Below, piece by piece: positions 1 to 8,102 of a stretch of DNA of 64,000 nucleotides. The notes under the pieces are model-generated. The model was not told the origin of the DNA and did not search any database. It worked only from the letters and a program-made list of their open reading frames with translations. Made by a program: the position numbers and the translations under genes. This DNA is from CAVXHQ01 sp963761735. GTDB lineage: Bacteria > Pseudomonadota > Alphaproteobacteria > Rhodobacterales > Rhodobacteraceae. Position 1 is the stretch's first letter. Each line of letters opens with the position of its first letter. The DNA lies in the NCBI GenBank assembly GCA_963761735.1, contig CAVXHQ010000005.1, forward strand, positions 1-64,000. Reading direction: 5' to 3'.

Positions 1-91
1 CAACGATCCCTGCGATAGCAGGTTGTCAAGTGCCTCGGCCTCCGAAAGGAAGTCGGGGTTTTTCTTTCCTGCCGCAAAGCGCAGGATTGCA
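1..91 (-). pseudogene. Severed 3' end of the serine recombinase gene
   Basis: Read on the minus strand in the frame of the recombinase at 2466-4007, this stretch continues its C-terminus. After removing the IS66 element and one copy of the 8-bp duplication, the protein would run ...GAI then LRFAAGKKNPDFLSEAEAL and on past the window edge, with no stop. Such AAG-K-P tails are common in large serine recombinases of alphaproteobacterial elements (from memory of the family). The piece has no start of its own and is probably not translated. Confidence 0.8.
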
Positions 92-176
92 GTAACCGTA
101 CGGTCTCCCTGCACTGCCGCGCATAGGGAGTGAGGGATAGTGTCCGCTTAGGATAGCGGACACTAAGGGGCGATCG

Positions 177-557
177 ATGGCGCGTCGTGCGAGACGGCTC
201 TGGAGCGACGAGGAGAAGCGCTCGATCTGCTTTCAGACGGCAGCGCCGGATGTGTCGGTGGCGCAGGTTGCGCGTCGATATGCGATGAACGCCAACATGA
301 TCTTCAAATGGCTGCGGGATCCTCGATACGCCCCCACCGCCGAACCGGTGGTCGAGATATGCGCTGCGGATGTCGCTGGCTTCCTGCCGGTTGAGATCGT
401 CGATCAGCCGGAGTGGAGGGATCATGACGCGGTGTCTGATCCGACCGCTGATCCTGGCACAATCGAGATCGATGTCGCAGGTGGTCACCGACTGCGGATT
501 GTGGGCACCTACGATCCCGAGGCGCTGGCCCGGCTGATCCGGGGCCTGTCGCCATGA
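177..557 (+). CDS. tnpA: IS66 accessory protein TnpA
   Basis: A 126-residue protein with an N-terminal helix-turn-helix typical of IS66 TnpA (residues about 9-45: WSDEEKRSICFQT through QVARRYAMNANMIFKWLRD). In the family it is needed for transposition together with TnpB, probably through DNA binding. It is the first of three genes and its stop overlaps the tnpB start by 4 bp (ATGA), so the two are translationally coupled. A copy with one clear substitution (Asp to Glu in the RDHDAVSD stretch) is at 23199-23579. Confidence 0.95.
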   Translation: MARRARRLWSDEEKRSICFQTAAPDVSVAQVARRYAMNANMIFKWLRDPRYAPTAEPVVEICAADVAGFLPVEIVDQPEWRDHDAVSDPTADPGTIEIDVAGGHRLRIVGTYDPEALARLIRGLSP

Positions 558-901
558 TCCCGGTCCCGTCGAACACGCGGGTCTGGCTGGCGGCCGGTGT
601 CACAGACATGCGACGGGGGTTCACGACGCTGGCGGCTCAAGCTGAGACGGCGCTGAAGCAGGACCCGTTCGCTGGCCACCTGTTTGTGTTCCGCGGGCGG
701 CGTGGCGATCTGATCAAGATCATCTGGTGGGATGGCCAGGGCGCGTGCTTGTTCTCGAAGCGCCTTGAGAAGGGCCGGTTCGTCTGGCCGTCGGCGAAGG
801 AGGGTAAGATCTCCCTGACGGCGGCGCAGTTGGCGATGCTCCTGGAGGGCATCGACTGGCGGGCCCCGCAGCGTAGCTGGAAGCCGCTCAAGGCAGGATA
901 A
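554..901 (+). CDS. tnpB: IS66 accessory protein TnpB (Orf2)
   Basis: A 115-residue protein starting MIPVPSNTRVWLAAGVTDMR, the hallmark opening of IS66 Orf2/TnpB, with the conserved GHLFVFRGRRGDLIKIIWWD core at about residues 41-60. Family members are required for IS66 transposition, but their biochemical role is unsettled. The start overlaps tnpA by 4 bp; 59 bp separate it from tnpC. The second IS66 copy keeps only the first 30 or so codons, where IS21 copy B cuts it. Confidence 0.95.
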   Translation: MIPVPSNTRVWLAAGVTDMRRGFTTLAAQAETALKQDPFAGHLFVFRGRRGDLIKIIWWDGQGACLFSKRLEKGRFVWPSAKEGKISLTAAQLAMLLEGIDWRAPQRSWKPLKAG

Positions 902-960
902 ATTGCCCTGTCGAGGGCATTCAGGATTCCCGCCGCAGCCATGTTTTGCTATAGTTTGGC

Positions 961-2460
961 ATGCTTGACGTGGCCCAATCCCTGCCGGAAGATCCCGATG
1001 AACTACGCCGCTTCACGGCCCTTTTGCTGGCCGAAGTGAAGTCGCAGGCGATGCTCATCGAGAAGCTGCGCCATCAGCTGGCCGGGCACCGCAACTCTCG
1101 GTTCGGCGCCTCATCGGAGATTATCGAGCAGCTTCAGCTGGCACTGGAAGCCAGCGAGATCTCGATCGCCAAGATGACGGCCAAGCTGCGGCTTCCCGAT
1201 GAGGAGCCGAAGGACAAGCCGAAGCGCCGTCCGATCCCGGATCACATCCCGCGGATGGAAGTCGAGTTGACGACCGGCGGCGATGATTGCGCCAAGTGCG
1301 GCGGTCGACTGCGCCGTCTGGGCGAGGATGTGACCGAGGAGCTGGAGTATGTGCCCGGCCGGTTCATCGTGAACCGCATCGTGCGGCCGCGCTTTGCGTG
1401 TTCCGGCTGCGAGGCCTTCACGCAAGCGCCCATGCCGTCGCGCCCCATCGAGCGCGGGCGCCCCGGGCCAGGTCTGCTGGCGCATGTGCTGGTCTCCAAA
1501 TACGCCGACCACTTGCCGCTCTATCGTCAAAGCCAGATCTTCGAGCGCGACGGGCTGGACCTGGACCGCTCGACGTTGGCCGACTGGGTCGGCAAGTCGA
1601 CGGCGCTGCTTGAACCGCTGGCCGACGCCATCGGACGACATGTGCTGTCGGGCGAAGCCATCTTCGCAGACGACACGCCGGTGAAGATGCTGGCGCCCGG
1701 CATGGGAAAAACCGCGACAGCGCGGCTCTGGGCCTATGGGCGAGACGAACGGCCCTGGGGCGGGGATGCCGCGCCCGCCAGCTGGTATCGCTTCTCGCCC
1801 GACCGGAAGGGCCAGCACCCAAAGGATCACCTGTCAGGATATCGCGGCTGGATGCATGCGGATGGATACGCCGGGTTCGAGGACCTCTACGGGTCCGGCG
1901 ACATCCGCGAGGTCGCTTGCATGGCCCATGTCAGGCGCAAGTTCGTCGATGTCCATCGGGCGCAGGGCTCGGCCATCGCCGACGAGGCGATCAAACGCAT
2001 CGCCTACCTCTACGCAGTCGAGAAAGAGGCGCGGGGATCACCGCCGGACAGGCGGGTCGAGATCAGGCAGGCGAAAGCGAAGCCCATCTTCGATGATCTT
2101 GAGGTCTGGCTGCACCTCCAGCTGCCATCCATTTCCGGCAAGTCGCCATTGGCCGCGGCGATCCGCTATGCCCTGACCCGCATGAAGCGGCTCCAGCCGT
2201 ATCTCGATCACGGTGTCCTGGAACTGGATAACAACACGGCCAAGCGTGCGATGCGATCCGTCGCGATCGGCAGGAAGAATTATCTCTTCGTCGGATCACT
2301 GACCGGCGGCCGCGCCGCCGCCATCGCCTACACCCTGATCGAAACCGCCAAGCTGAACGGCGTCGACCCGCAGGCCTGGCTCGCAGACACGCTCGCTCGC
2401 ATCCCGGACTACAAGATCACCCGCGTCGATGACTTCCTACCGTGGAAAATGGCGGAGTAG
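961..2460 (+). CDS. tnpC: IS66 transposase TnpC
   Basis: A 499-residue DDE transposase. In order it has an N-terminal helical/leucine-rich segment (residues 1-80), a zinc-binding region with CAKCGG and CSGC pairs (about 111-150), and the catalytic core. I assign the acidic residues to FADDTPVKM (about 238), HADGYAGFEDL (about 298) and ELDNNTAKRAMR (about 421). The length matches full-size IS66 transposases and no disruption is visible. Its stop lies 22 bp from the right inverted repeat. Confidence 0.95.
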   Translation: MLDVAQSLPEDPDELRRFTALLLAEVKSQAMLIEKLRHQLAGHRNSRFGASSEIIEQLQLALEASEISIAKMTAKLRLPDEEPKDKPKRRPIPDHIPRMEVELTTGGDDCAKCGGRLRRLGEDVTEELEYVPGRFIVNRIVRPRFACSGCEAFTQAPMPSRPIERGRPGPGLLAHVLVSKYADHLPLYRQSQIFERDGLDLDRSTLADWVGKSTALLEPLADAIGRHVLSGEAIFADDTPVKMLAPGMGKTATARLWAYGRDERPWGGDAAPASWYRFSPDRKGQHPKDHLSGYRGWMHADGYAGFEDLYGSGDIREVACMAHVRRKFVDVHRAQGSAIADEAIKRIAYLYAVEKEARGSPPDRRVEIRQAKAKPIFDDLEVWLHLQLPSISGKSPLAAAIRYALTRMKRLQPYLDHGVLELDNNTAKRAMRSVAIGRKNYLFVGSLTGGRAAAIAYTLIETAKLNGVDPQAWLADTLARIPDYKITRVDDFLPWKMAE

Positions 2461-2465
2461 AGCGG

Positions 2466-4007
2466 TCAGGCCGGACGCTTACGGATTGCACCCAGATCGC
2501 CGCGCAGGATGATCGCCAATTCCTCGTTGTCAGGCATGAGCGTTACTTGCTCGATCAACGACCGCAGAACCTCGACCGCTGGTCCACGGTCCTCCTCGCG
2601 CTGCAGGTTCTCGCACAGCTTGCCAACCCGATCCTGATAGACATGCGCCATGTTCGGATGCAGCAAGGGCGGTGGTTCATCGGCATTCGCCAGCAGCTCG
2701 GCCAGTTCGACCTTGCGTGCTTCCAGCTTCTCGGCCTTGTCCTTCAGCTTCTCAGGTGGAAAGCCTCGAAGGATGGCGTCGACCATCTTGTCCAGCTCGC
2801 GATCAGCCCGTTCAAACTCCTTTTGCCATCCAACCAAATCCGCGCCGCGCTCGATCCTAAGACGGTTCACCTCGCGCGTGAATTCCGCGCAAAACTCCTT
2901 GAAGAGCTCCGGCTCCATTAGATGTTTGCGCAATCCGTTCAGTATCGAAGCTTCCAAAGCATCACGCCGGATATTCATCCGATTGCTGCATGTCCCTTTG
3001 TTCCGGGCCGTCGAACAACCCAGCAGGTCTTTTGAGATCAGCGAATAGCCACCGCCACAGCATCCGCATTTGATGAGGCCCCCCAACAGGTGCTTGGGCC
3101 GCCTGCGATCATTCATTGGATTGCCGCTGTCCCCGGTTGTATCGAACGCCAGGCTGGCTTGTCGCGCCTTGACCTCGTCCCATATCGACTGATCGACAAT
3201 CTGCAAGTCAGGCACTTCGTGCACAACCCATTCGCTTTCTGGATTCGGGCGAGACACTCGCCTGCCGGTGTCGGGGTCCTTCATGTATCGCAGTCGGTTC
3301 CAGACCAGCCGCCCGATGTAGAGTTCGTTGTTGAGAATACCTGTGCCGCGCTTGGGGTTGCCGTGGATCGTCGAAGGCCCCCATTCCTTGCCCTGCGGGC
3401 CTGCAATGCCTTCCTCGTTCAAGGTCATAGCAATGGTGCGCGACGATTGCCCTGAAAGGTAGTCGCGGAGGATGCGCCGCACGACAGCCGCTTCGGTTGG
3501 ATTGATCTCGCGTTCCCCCCTTTCGTCCGGGTCTGCGGTTCGAACGACGTCATAACCAAAGCAGAGACCGCCGCCGGACCTCCCCATTTCCACCCGACCG
3601 CGCAGGCCGCGCCGGGTCTTGTCCGCGAGGTCCTTCAGAAAGAGCGCGCCCATCGTCCCTTTCAGGCCGATATGCAGTTCGCTGACCTCGCCTTCAGACA
3701 GTGTCACGATGCTCACATCCGCGAAACGCATCCGTTTGTAGAGCCCGGCGATATCTTCTTGGTCACGCGAAAGCCGATCTAGCGATTCTGTGAGGATTAC
3801 GTCGAAACGTCGCTTGAGTCCGTCGGCGATCAGTTCCTGAACGCCTGGACGGAGGAGCGAGGCACCGGAGATCGCGCGATCCGTATAGCTGTCGATAATC
3901 GTCCAGCCTTCGTGTTCCGCACGCGCACGACAGATGCGCAGCTGATCCTCAATGGACGCATCGCGTTGATTGTCCGATGAATACCTTGCGTAAAGTGCTG
4001 CTTTCAT
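2466..4007 (-). CDS. Large serine recombinase, C-terminus replaced by IS66
   Basis: This is a 513-residue site-specific recombinase of the large-serine (resolvase/recombinase) type, the probable integrase of the mobile element. The N-terminal catalytic domain has the active serine in ALYARYSSDNQ (about residues 4-14), the resolvase signature TESLDRLSRDQED, and helix E. A recombinase domain follows, then a zinc ribbon (IKCGCCGGGY ... CSTARNKGTC, about 313-342) and a coiled coil (about 380-450). The last five residues (RKRPA) come from the IS66 terminus; the natural tail continues at 91-1. Because only the extreme C-terminus is changed, activity may persist. The start has a strong GGAGGTGAG ribosome site and overlaps the upstream gene by 4 bp. 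Confidence 0.9.
   Translation of the reverse strand: MKAALYARYSSDNQRDASIEDQLRICRARAEHEGWTIIDSYTDRAISGASLLRPGVQELIADGLKRRFDVILTESLDRLSRDQEDIAGLYKRMRFADVSIVTLSEGEVSELHIGLKGTMGALFLKDLADKTRRGLRGRVEMGRSGGGLCFGYDVVRTADPDERGEREINPTEAAVVRRILRDYLSGQSSRTIAMTLNEEGIAGPQGKEWGPSTIHGNPKRGTGILNNELYIGRLVWNRLRYMKDPDTGRRVSRPNPESEWVVHEVPDLQIVDQSIWDEVKARQASLAFDTTGDSGNPMNDRRRPKHLLGGLIKCGCCGGGYSLISKDLLGCSTARNKGTCSNRMNIRRDALEASILNGLRKHLMEPELFKEFCAEFTREVNRLRIERGADLVGWQKEFERADRELDKMVDAILRGFPPEKLKDKAEKLEARKVELAELLANADEPPPLLHPNMAHVYQDRVGKLCENLQREEDRGPAVEVLRSLIEQVTLMPDNEELAIILRGDLGAIRKRPA
2483..2490. repeat. 8-bp target duplication of IS66 (partner at 84-91)
   Basis: GGATTGCA occurs immediately outside both ends of the IS66 element, at 84-91 and 2483-2490. 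Removing the element and one copy restores an open recombinase reading frame. Confidence 0.93.
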
Positions 4008-4429
4008 ATGCTCACCTCCCTAATCGCGGGGGCGAGTTTGTCCATGACGCGCGGTTTCCGCTTCGACAAAATCTCTTGCAGCTTGCCGTGCCAGCAGGCG
4101 AACCAAGTTGACCAGACGCGGGTCATCGCTTGCACGTCCCACGCGCCCGACATCACGATCTGCATTTTCGGCCCTAATTGAGCAACGCCCCGTCGAGGTA
4201 TCGCGTGCCGTCTGGCCGCCGTGCTTTCTTTGATCGGTGGGTTCCATAGGGCCAAGCATGACAGACGGTCGCTGACCTTCAAGAAAAAACCATGTGGGAA
4301 AACAGCGAGTTGCCGCATGCGCTGGCGTGCTTTGGCGTAGGCTGTCGCAGTATGGGAAAGCTTGGCGTCGCACATATAGGCACCGTAAAGGCCGTAGTTC
4401 GAATGCGTGTCAGTCCGAATTCTGTCCAT
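4004..4429 (-). CDS. Hypothetical protein coupled to the recombinase
   Basis: An open frame of 141 codons whose TGA overlaps the recombinase ATG (ATGA), and whose last codons contain the recombinase ribosome-binding site. The overlap suggests translational coupling and argues that the frame is real. The product is basic, with no motif I recognise; residues 100-130 (SGAWDVQAMTRVWSTWFACWHGK) look amphipathic. A competing upstream frame at 4279-4506 is weaker. It could be a recombination accessory factor, purely by position. Confidence 0.45.
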   Translation of the reverse strand: MDRIRTDTHSNYGLYGAYMCDAKLSHTATAYAKARQRMRQLAVFPHGFFLKVSDRLSCLALWNPPIKESTAARRHAIPRRGVAQLGPKMQIVMSGAWDVQAMTRVWSTWFACWHGKLQEILSKRKPRVMDKLAPAIREVSI

Positions 4430-4647
4430 GGCGAGGTCCTCGGCAGACGAATTGCCAGCGCAATCGCCCCATTCTTAAAGAATGCCACAACCCGCCCGAA
4501 TCGCAAAACGGCATTGAATTGGGGTTGCGAGATTTCGCCGTTTGCACGCGCGGCTAATTCGGCGGGAGAGTGAGAGATGGGTTTGGGGAGCCGTGACGGG
4601 CTAGGGCTGGAGGAGTGGCCTCCGGCGCCTGTCGTGGAGGTTTTCCC

Positions 4648-5853
4648 ATGATTCAGGAACAGAATTTCAATGCGCGCCCCGATGCGAGTGGCGGCTACAA
4701 GGTGGATGTGTCACGCGGCTCGAATGTGGACCGCGTGTCGTCCGAATGGTTCTCGCGGCCCGACGATGAGCGCTACCTGTCACTCGACGATCTCTTCGCT
4801 TCGGTGAAGGGTCGGGCTGAGCGGAGCCGGACGCGCACGGTGGAGAGCGCTGCGATCCGGGTCGAGGCGCATCGCGACGATCCTGAGAAGTTGGGGCTGG
4901 TCTTGCCCGGAGCAGATGAGCCGATTGCGCCAACGCATTGGAGCTTTGGTCAACTTTCCAGCCTCGTCGGCGCGCCTGCCGCCTATCTGCGCCAATTGCC
5001 CGCGCCGATGGCAGGCATCAACCTGCAATACGGACTTACCAATCACCGCGCGGAACAGATCAAGACACTGGAAACCGGAGATGGACGCACCGAACTGCGA
5101 GCCGTGACAGGGCCAGACTATGGCCGTATCTACGATCACGAGCTGGTCTCTGCCGTCCAGCGTATCGCGGGCAATGGCTCTGGCGACACGCGTTGGAAGG
5201 TGCCCGGCGTACTTGACTGGTCGACCGGCATCTACAATCCCCGGGTCGATATCACCAAAGACACCACCACACTTTATGCTTCAGACCGCGACGTCTTCCT
5301 CTTTCTGGTCGATGATCTGAACCCCATTGAGGCGGGGCTGCTGCCTGACGGCTCGCCAGACCTCTATTTCCGAGGGTTCTACTGCTGGAATTCGGAGGTC
5401 GGAGCCAAGACCCTCGGCATCGCCAGCTTCTACCTGCGCGCGGTCTGCCAGAACCGCAATCTGTGGGGCGTCGAGGATTTTCAGGAGATCAAAATCCGCC
5501 ACTCGAAATATGCCGCCTCCCGCTTCGCGCATGAGGCCGCCCCGGCGCTCAGCCGCTTTGCCGAGTCCTCGCCCGCGCCTTTCATCGACGGCATTCGCGC
5601 CGCGCGGGAGAAGATCGTCGCGCGGTCGGACGAGGACCGGCAGGACTTCCTGCGCAAGCGCGGGTTCTCGAAGGCGGAGACGGGGCGGATCGTCGAGACG
5701 GTGTTGGCCGAGGAAGGCCGCCCGCCCGAGAGTGTGTTCGACTTCGTGCAGGGCATTACGGCGGTCGCCCGGTCGAAGCCGCAGCAGGATGCGCGGTTGG
5801 TAATGGAGGGGAAGGCCAAGGTTTTGTTGGAGAGGGCCAAAAGCTTAAGGTAG
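4648..5853 (+). CDS. DUF932 plasmid/ICE protein (copy 1)
   Basis: A 401-residue DUF932-family protein. Members are carried by plasmids, phages and integrative elements; their function is not established. The diagnostic core runs from SFGQLSSLVGAPAAYLRQLP through LRAVTGPDYGRIYDHELV to YCWNSEVGAKTLGIASFY. I place the start at 4648, 8 bp after a GGAGG at 4636-4640, rather than at the more upstream 4615. A second copy is at 20809-21975, in opposite orientation and missing its N-terminus. In copy 2 the next gene (ParB) follows within about 120 bp; here a 2-kb cargo intervenes. Confidence 0.9.
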   Translation: MIQEQNFNARPDASGGYKVDVSRGSNVDRVSSEWFSRPDDERYLSLDDLFASVKGRAERSRTRTVESAAIRVEAHRDDPEKLGLVLPGADEPIAPTHWSFGQLSSLVGAPAAYLRQLPAPMAGINLQYGLTNHRAEQIKTLETGDGRTELRAVTGPDYGRIYDHELVSAVQRIAGNGSGDTRWKVPGVLDWSTGIYNPRVDITKDTTTLYASDRDVFLFLVDDLNPIEAGLLPDGSPDLYFRGFYCWNSEVGAKTLGIASFYLRAVCQNRNLWGVEDFQEIKIRHSKYAASRFAHEAAPALSRFAESSPAPFIDGIRAAREKIVARSDEDRQDFLRKRGFSKAETGRIVETVLAEEGRPPESVFDFVQGITAVARSKPQQDARLVMEGKAKVLLERAKSLR

Positions 5854-5865
5854 CTACCTTAAGCT
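5842..5865. repeat. Perfect 24-bp palindrome across the DUF932 stop codon
   Basis: Reading out from the centre (TAG CTA) both arms are AGCTTAAGG-TAG and its exact complement, giving 24 self-complementary bases. It contains the TAG stop (5851-5853) and marks the left edge of the AT-richer cargo. The second DUF932 copy ends without it. It could be a recombination site, an operator, or half of a terminator; no T-run follows it. Confidence 0.8.
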
Positions 5866-6038
5866 AACACCGGCGTACTCACGGTTTTTGTGAACTCACC
5901 TTGTTGCAAAATCTTCGCCACTTCACCAACTATGGAACACGAAGTGAGACAAGATTTGAATTCCAAGGTCAAAAACTCACGGCTTGGGTGATGCCCGAGC
6001 CGCAGTAGGCGAGTATGGTAAATGCACGAGGGCGAAAC

Positions 6039-6386
6039 ATGAATGAAGCTGATGCCAAGAAGTTGCTCGACTTGAGCGAAGATGAAATCATGCTCAGCCT
6101 TGGGCGAATTGTGATCGAGGAGAAGTTTTCGCAGCCTCAAGACCCTAGAAAGTACATTTCCGAAGCAAGAAAATGGCTAAAGGACAACTGGGAAATGATC
6201 AGAAAAAGGGTATGCGGAAACAAAAAGATTCAAGAAATGATTGCGAACAATAAAGTTGTGGATGACACGGGGCTCGTCATAACCGTTTGCTCTCTATTTT
6301 CTGGATATCTCGAGCCGGCTATAGCCGCGCTCGTTTCGGGATTGGTCGTTCGTCGCGGCATTGCTTCAATCTGTAGCTTCTCCTGA
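6039..6386 (+). CDS. Hypothetical cargo protein with hydrophobic C-terminus
   Basis: A 115-residue frame starting MNEADAKKLLDLSEDEIMLS, with a possible GAGGG ribosome site; an earlier ATG at 6015 is also possible. Residues 1-75 are charged and helical (DPRKYISEARKWLKDNWEMI), and residues 78-110 are hydrophobic (LVITVCSLFSGYLEPAIAAL), suggesting membrane association. Base composition is clearly more AT-rich than the flanks. It converges on the HExxH gene and overlaps its 3' end by 21 bp. I do not recognise a family. The pair may form one functional unit, but that is inference from isolation within the same cargo. Confidence 0.6.
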   Translation: MNEADAKKLLDLSEDEIMLSLGRIVIEEKFSQPQDPRKYISEARKWLKDNWEMIRKRVCGNKKIQEMIANNKVVDDTGLVITVCSLFSGYLEPAIAALVSGLVVRRGIASICSFS

Positions 6387-7862
6387 TGGCTTCATCTCTA
6401 CCTCAGCGATATTGAACACTATCTGCAGCGCCCTTCGACTGACATCATCATTCATTTTGTATCTGGATGTGTTTTCGGCGATATCTTCTGGAAATTTATG
6501 TTGTAGAAACAGAAGGTAATCCCCGCTCTCCATTTCTTCTCTCTTTGCATCCATCCAATCACTAAGAATTTTCTTTGGGTCTTGATTTTTTCTTTCCTGA
6601 GTGACGAAGACATCTTTTACCTCTTGTATGCATTTCTCTTTTAGCACTTCATCAGTGTCGTTGAAGCCATAGGGACGCCACAGCCAAAAGTTCTTTCCTT
6701 CAAGTCCATTTGATCTCAAAAGTCGGAACTGACCCTCGATCTTCGAAAGTTCTTCTTGCATAATGAGTGAAGTCGAGAAGTAGGATATCATTCCCTGACT
6801 GTCCTGGCTGACCGAAATATATGCATTTGCTAGAATGTAATATCCACAGTTCAAGATCGCGAAGGCCTCCAAGGTGCGAACTGCGTAAATCAAGCTTCTA
6901 TCAAAAACCGCCCACATTGAGTCCGTGGATATCTTGTTTGGTCCGGAGTTCAGCCCTTCAAACAGCCCATACATACAAGCAACAGCGCGTATGTCAGCAA
7001 TTGGATGAGATGACTTACTACTCAAGAAGCCTTGGTAATCACGGAGTGATTGTCTTCCCAAGTCAAACGCTGCCATAAATAGCAGGACGACTCGCAACAC
7101 TCTTTCGATCTTTTGTTGATCAAACTCCTTTGAGAGGTTGCAAAATGCGTTTAGTGTCCAATTAATGGCTGCAATATCTGCATCAACCTCTGCAGCCTTA
7201 AGGCGATACTCGACGTCATCAAATCCATCAAATAGGTTTTCGTTGGAAACGATCTTGATTTCCTCACGGTCGAACCAGTTGAGCTGCCTTTCGAGGCTAT
7301 GCGCGACCTCATGGGAGCAAAGGAACGAAAAGCAAATTAGTAAGTCCTGCTTCACAGAACTCGATAGTCTCTCAGGCGGGTCCAAACCTATACTGAACGG
7401 TAAGTTATGCTCTTCAGAGTTTTGATCTCTATAGGTATCACAAAAGTCTCTAATTTTTTCGGACAATTCCAACTCTTCGAAGTCGTCCAAGAAAAGATAC
7501 TTCAGTGGCTTCGAACGTTCGAAAAGGAAGTCCGGCGGCACAAATTCTCTAAAGATGTAGCTGTCATATGCTGACTCTTGTGTTGCTATGTGGATCTTTC
7601 GCTTGCCATCCAGTTTTTTCCAGTATTGTTCGGCAAGCGCTAGGATTATGCCAGTCCGAGTGATCCAGCCCTTTGATATCTTTATGTGGAACGTGTCATT
7701 TGTACCTTTATTGATACTCGCCGTCATATATGGAGTTCTTACAAACTCAATCTCAACTCGCGATGCGGAGCCATAGTGCTGCAGCATTTGTCTTGAGTTG
7801 CGGCGCAAAAATGGAATCAGAGAGTCTTCCACATAATTTTCAATTTCACCGACTAAAGACAT
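6366..7862 (-). CDS. Putative HExxH zinc metallopeptidase (cargo, possibly Lit-like)
   Basis: A 498-residue protein, start chosen at ATG 7862 (MSLVGEIENYVEDS); a TTG at 7934 would add 24 residues. Residues 184-188 are HEVAH, a zinc-peptidase HExxH motif. About 37 residues downstream, EVDADIAAINW (225-235) supplies a glutamate in an ExxAD-like setting, as in gluzincins. The Lit phage-exclusion peptidases (family U49) combine HExxH with such a downstream acidic-Asp motif, so a Lit-like role is plausible but unproved. No signal peptide is seen; the rest is soluble alpha-helical sequence with many aromatic residues. The gene is AT-rich relative to its neighbours and sits alone between DUF932 and ParB, as expected of acquired cargo. 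Confidence 0.75.
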   Translation of the reverse strand: MSLVGEIENYVEDSLIPFLRRNSRQMLQHYGSASRVEIEFVRTPYMTASINKGTNDTFHIKISKGWITRTGIILALAEQYWKKLDGKRKIHIATQESAYDSYIFREFVPPDFLFERSKPLKYLFLDDFEELELSEKIRDFCDTYRDQNSEEHNLPFSIGLDPPERLSSSVKQDLLICFSFLCSHEVAHSLERQLNWFDREEIKIVSNENLFDGFDDVEYRLKAAEVDADIAAINWTLNAFCNLSKEFDQQKIERVLRVVLLFMAAFDLGRQSLRDYQGFLSSKSSHPIADIRAVACMYGLFEGLNSGPNKISTDSMWAVFDRSLIYAVRTLEAFAILNCGYYILANAYISVSQDSQGMISYFSTSLIMQEELSKIEGQFRLLRSNGLEGKNFWLWRPYGFNDTDEVLKEKCIQEVKDVFVTQERKNQDPKKILSDWMDAKREEMESGDYLLFLQHKFPEDIAENTSRYKMNDDVSRRALQIVFNIAEVEMKPSGEATD

Positions 7863-8102
7863 CTTTTCACATCTGTAATTGCGTCCGCCGTACAAGTAGT
7901 CGGCGGGATAAGGAGCGGAACTGTGTGTGATCAAACGATGCTACGTTGGATTGTTCAAGTTCCAAAGCGGTTTCTTTGGCAGCTTCTGTTTTTTGGCACC
8001 CTTCTGGGGAACGCATTAGAGTGAGAGGGGTGCCGGGTTTTCCGTGACGGGTTTGGAGGTCGGGAGAGAGGCTCCCGGCTGGCCTGTCGCGGAGATATCC
8101 CG

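Larger units (their letters stand above)
92..2482 (+). mobile_element. Complete IS66-family element (copy 1)
   Basis: The element begins GTAACCGTACGG and ends with the inverted ...CCGGACGCTTAC, the GTAA...TTAC termini typical of IS66. It is 2391 bp and carries tnpA, tnpB and tnpC in order. It is flanked by a perfect 8-bp duplication GGATTGCA at 84-91 and 2483-2490, the size known for IS66. The intact duplication means this copy transposed here by simple insertion and has not since recombined. The host gene is the serine recombinase on the minus strand. A 554-bp left-end fragment of a near-identical copy lies at 23111-23664. Confidence 0.95.

Noticed and set aside
4279..4506. 75-residue minus-strand frame overlapping the hypothetical gene upstream of the recombinase
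   Set aside because: No ribosome site and no coupling to neighbours; the 141-codon frame, with its ATGA overlap, is the better choice.
7964..7995. Rho-independent terminator (CCAAAG...CTTTGG then a T-run) upstream of ParB copy 1
   Set aside because: The stem is only six weak pairs and the T-run begins ten bases after it; not convincing.
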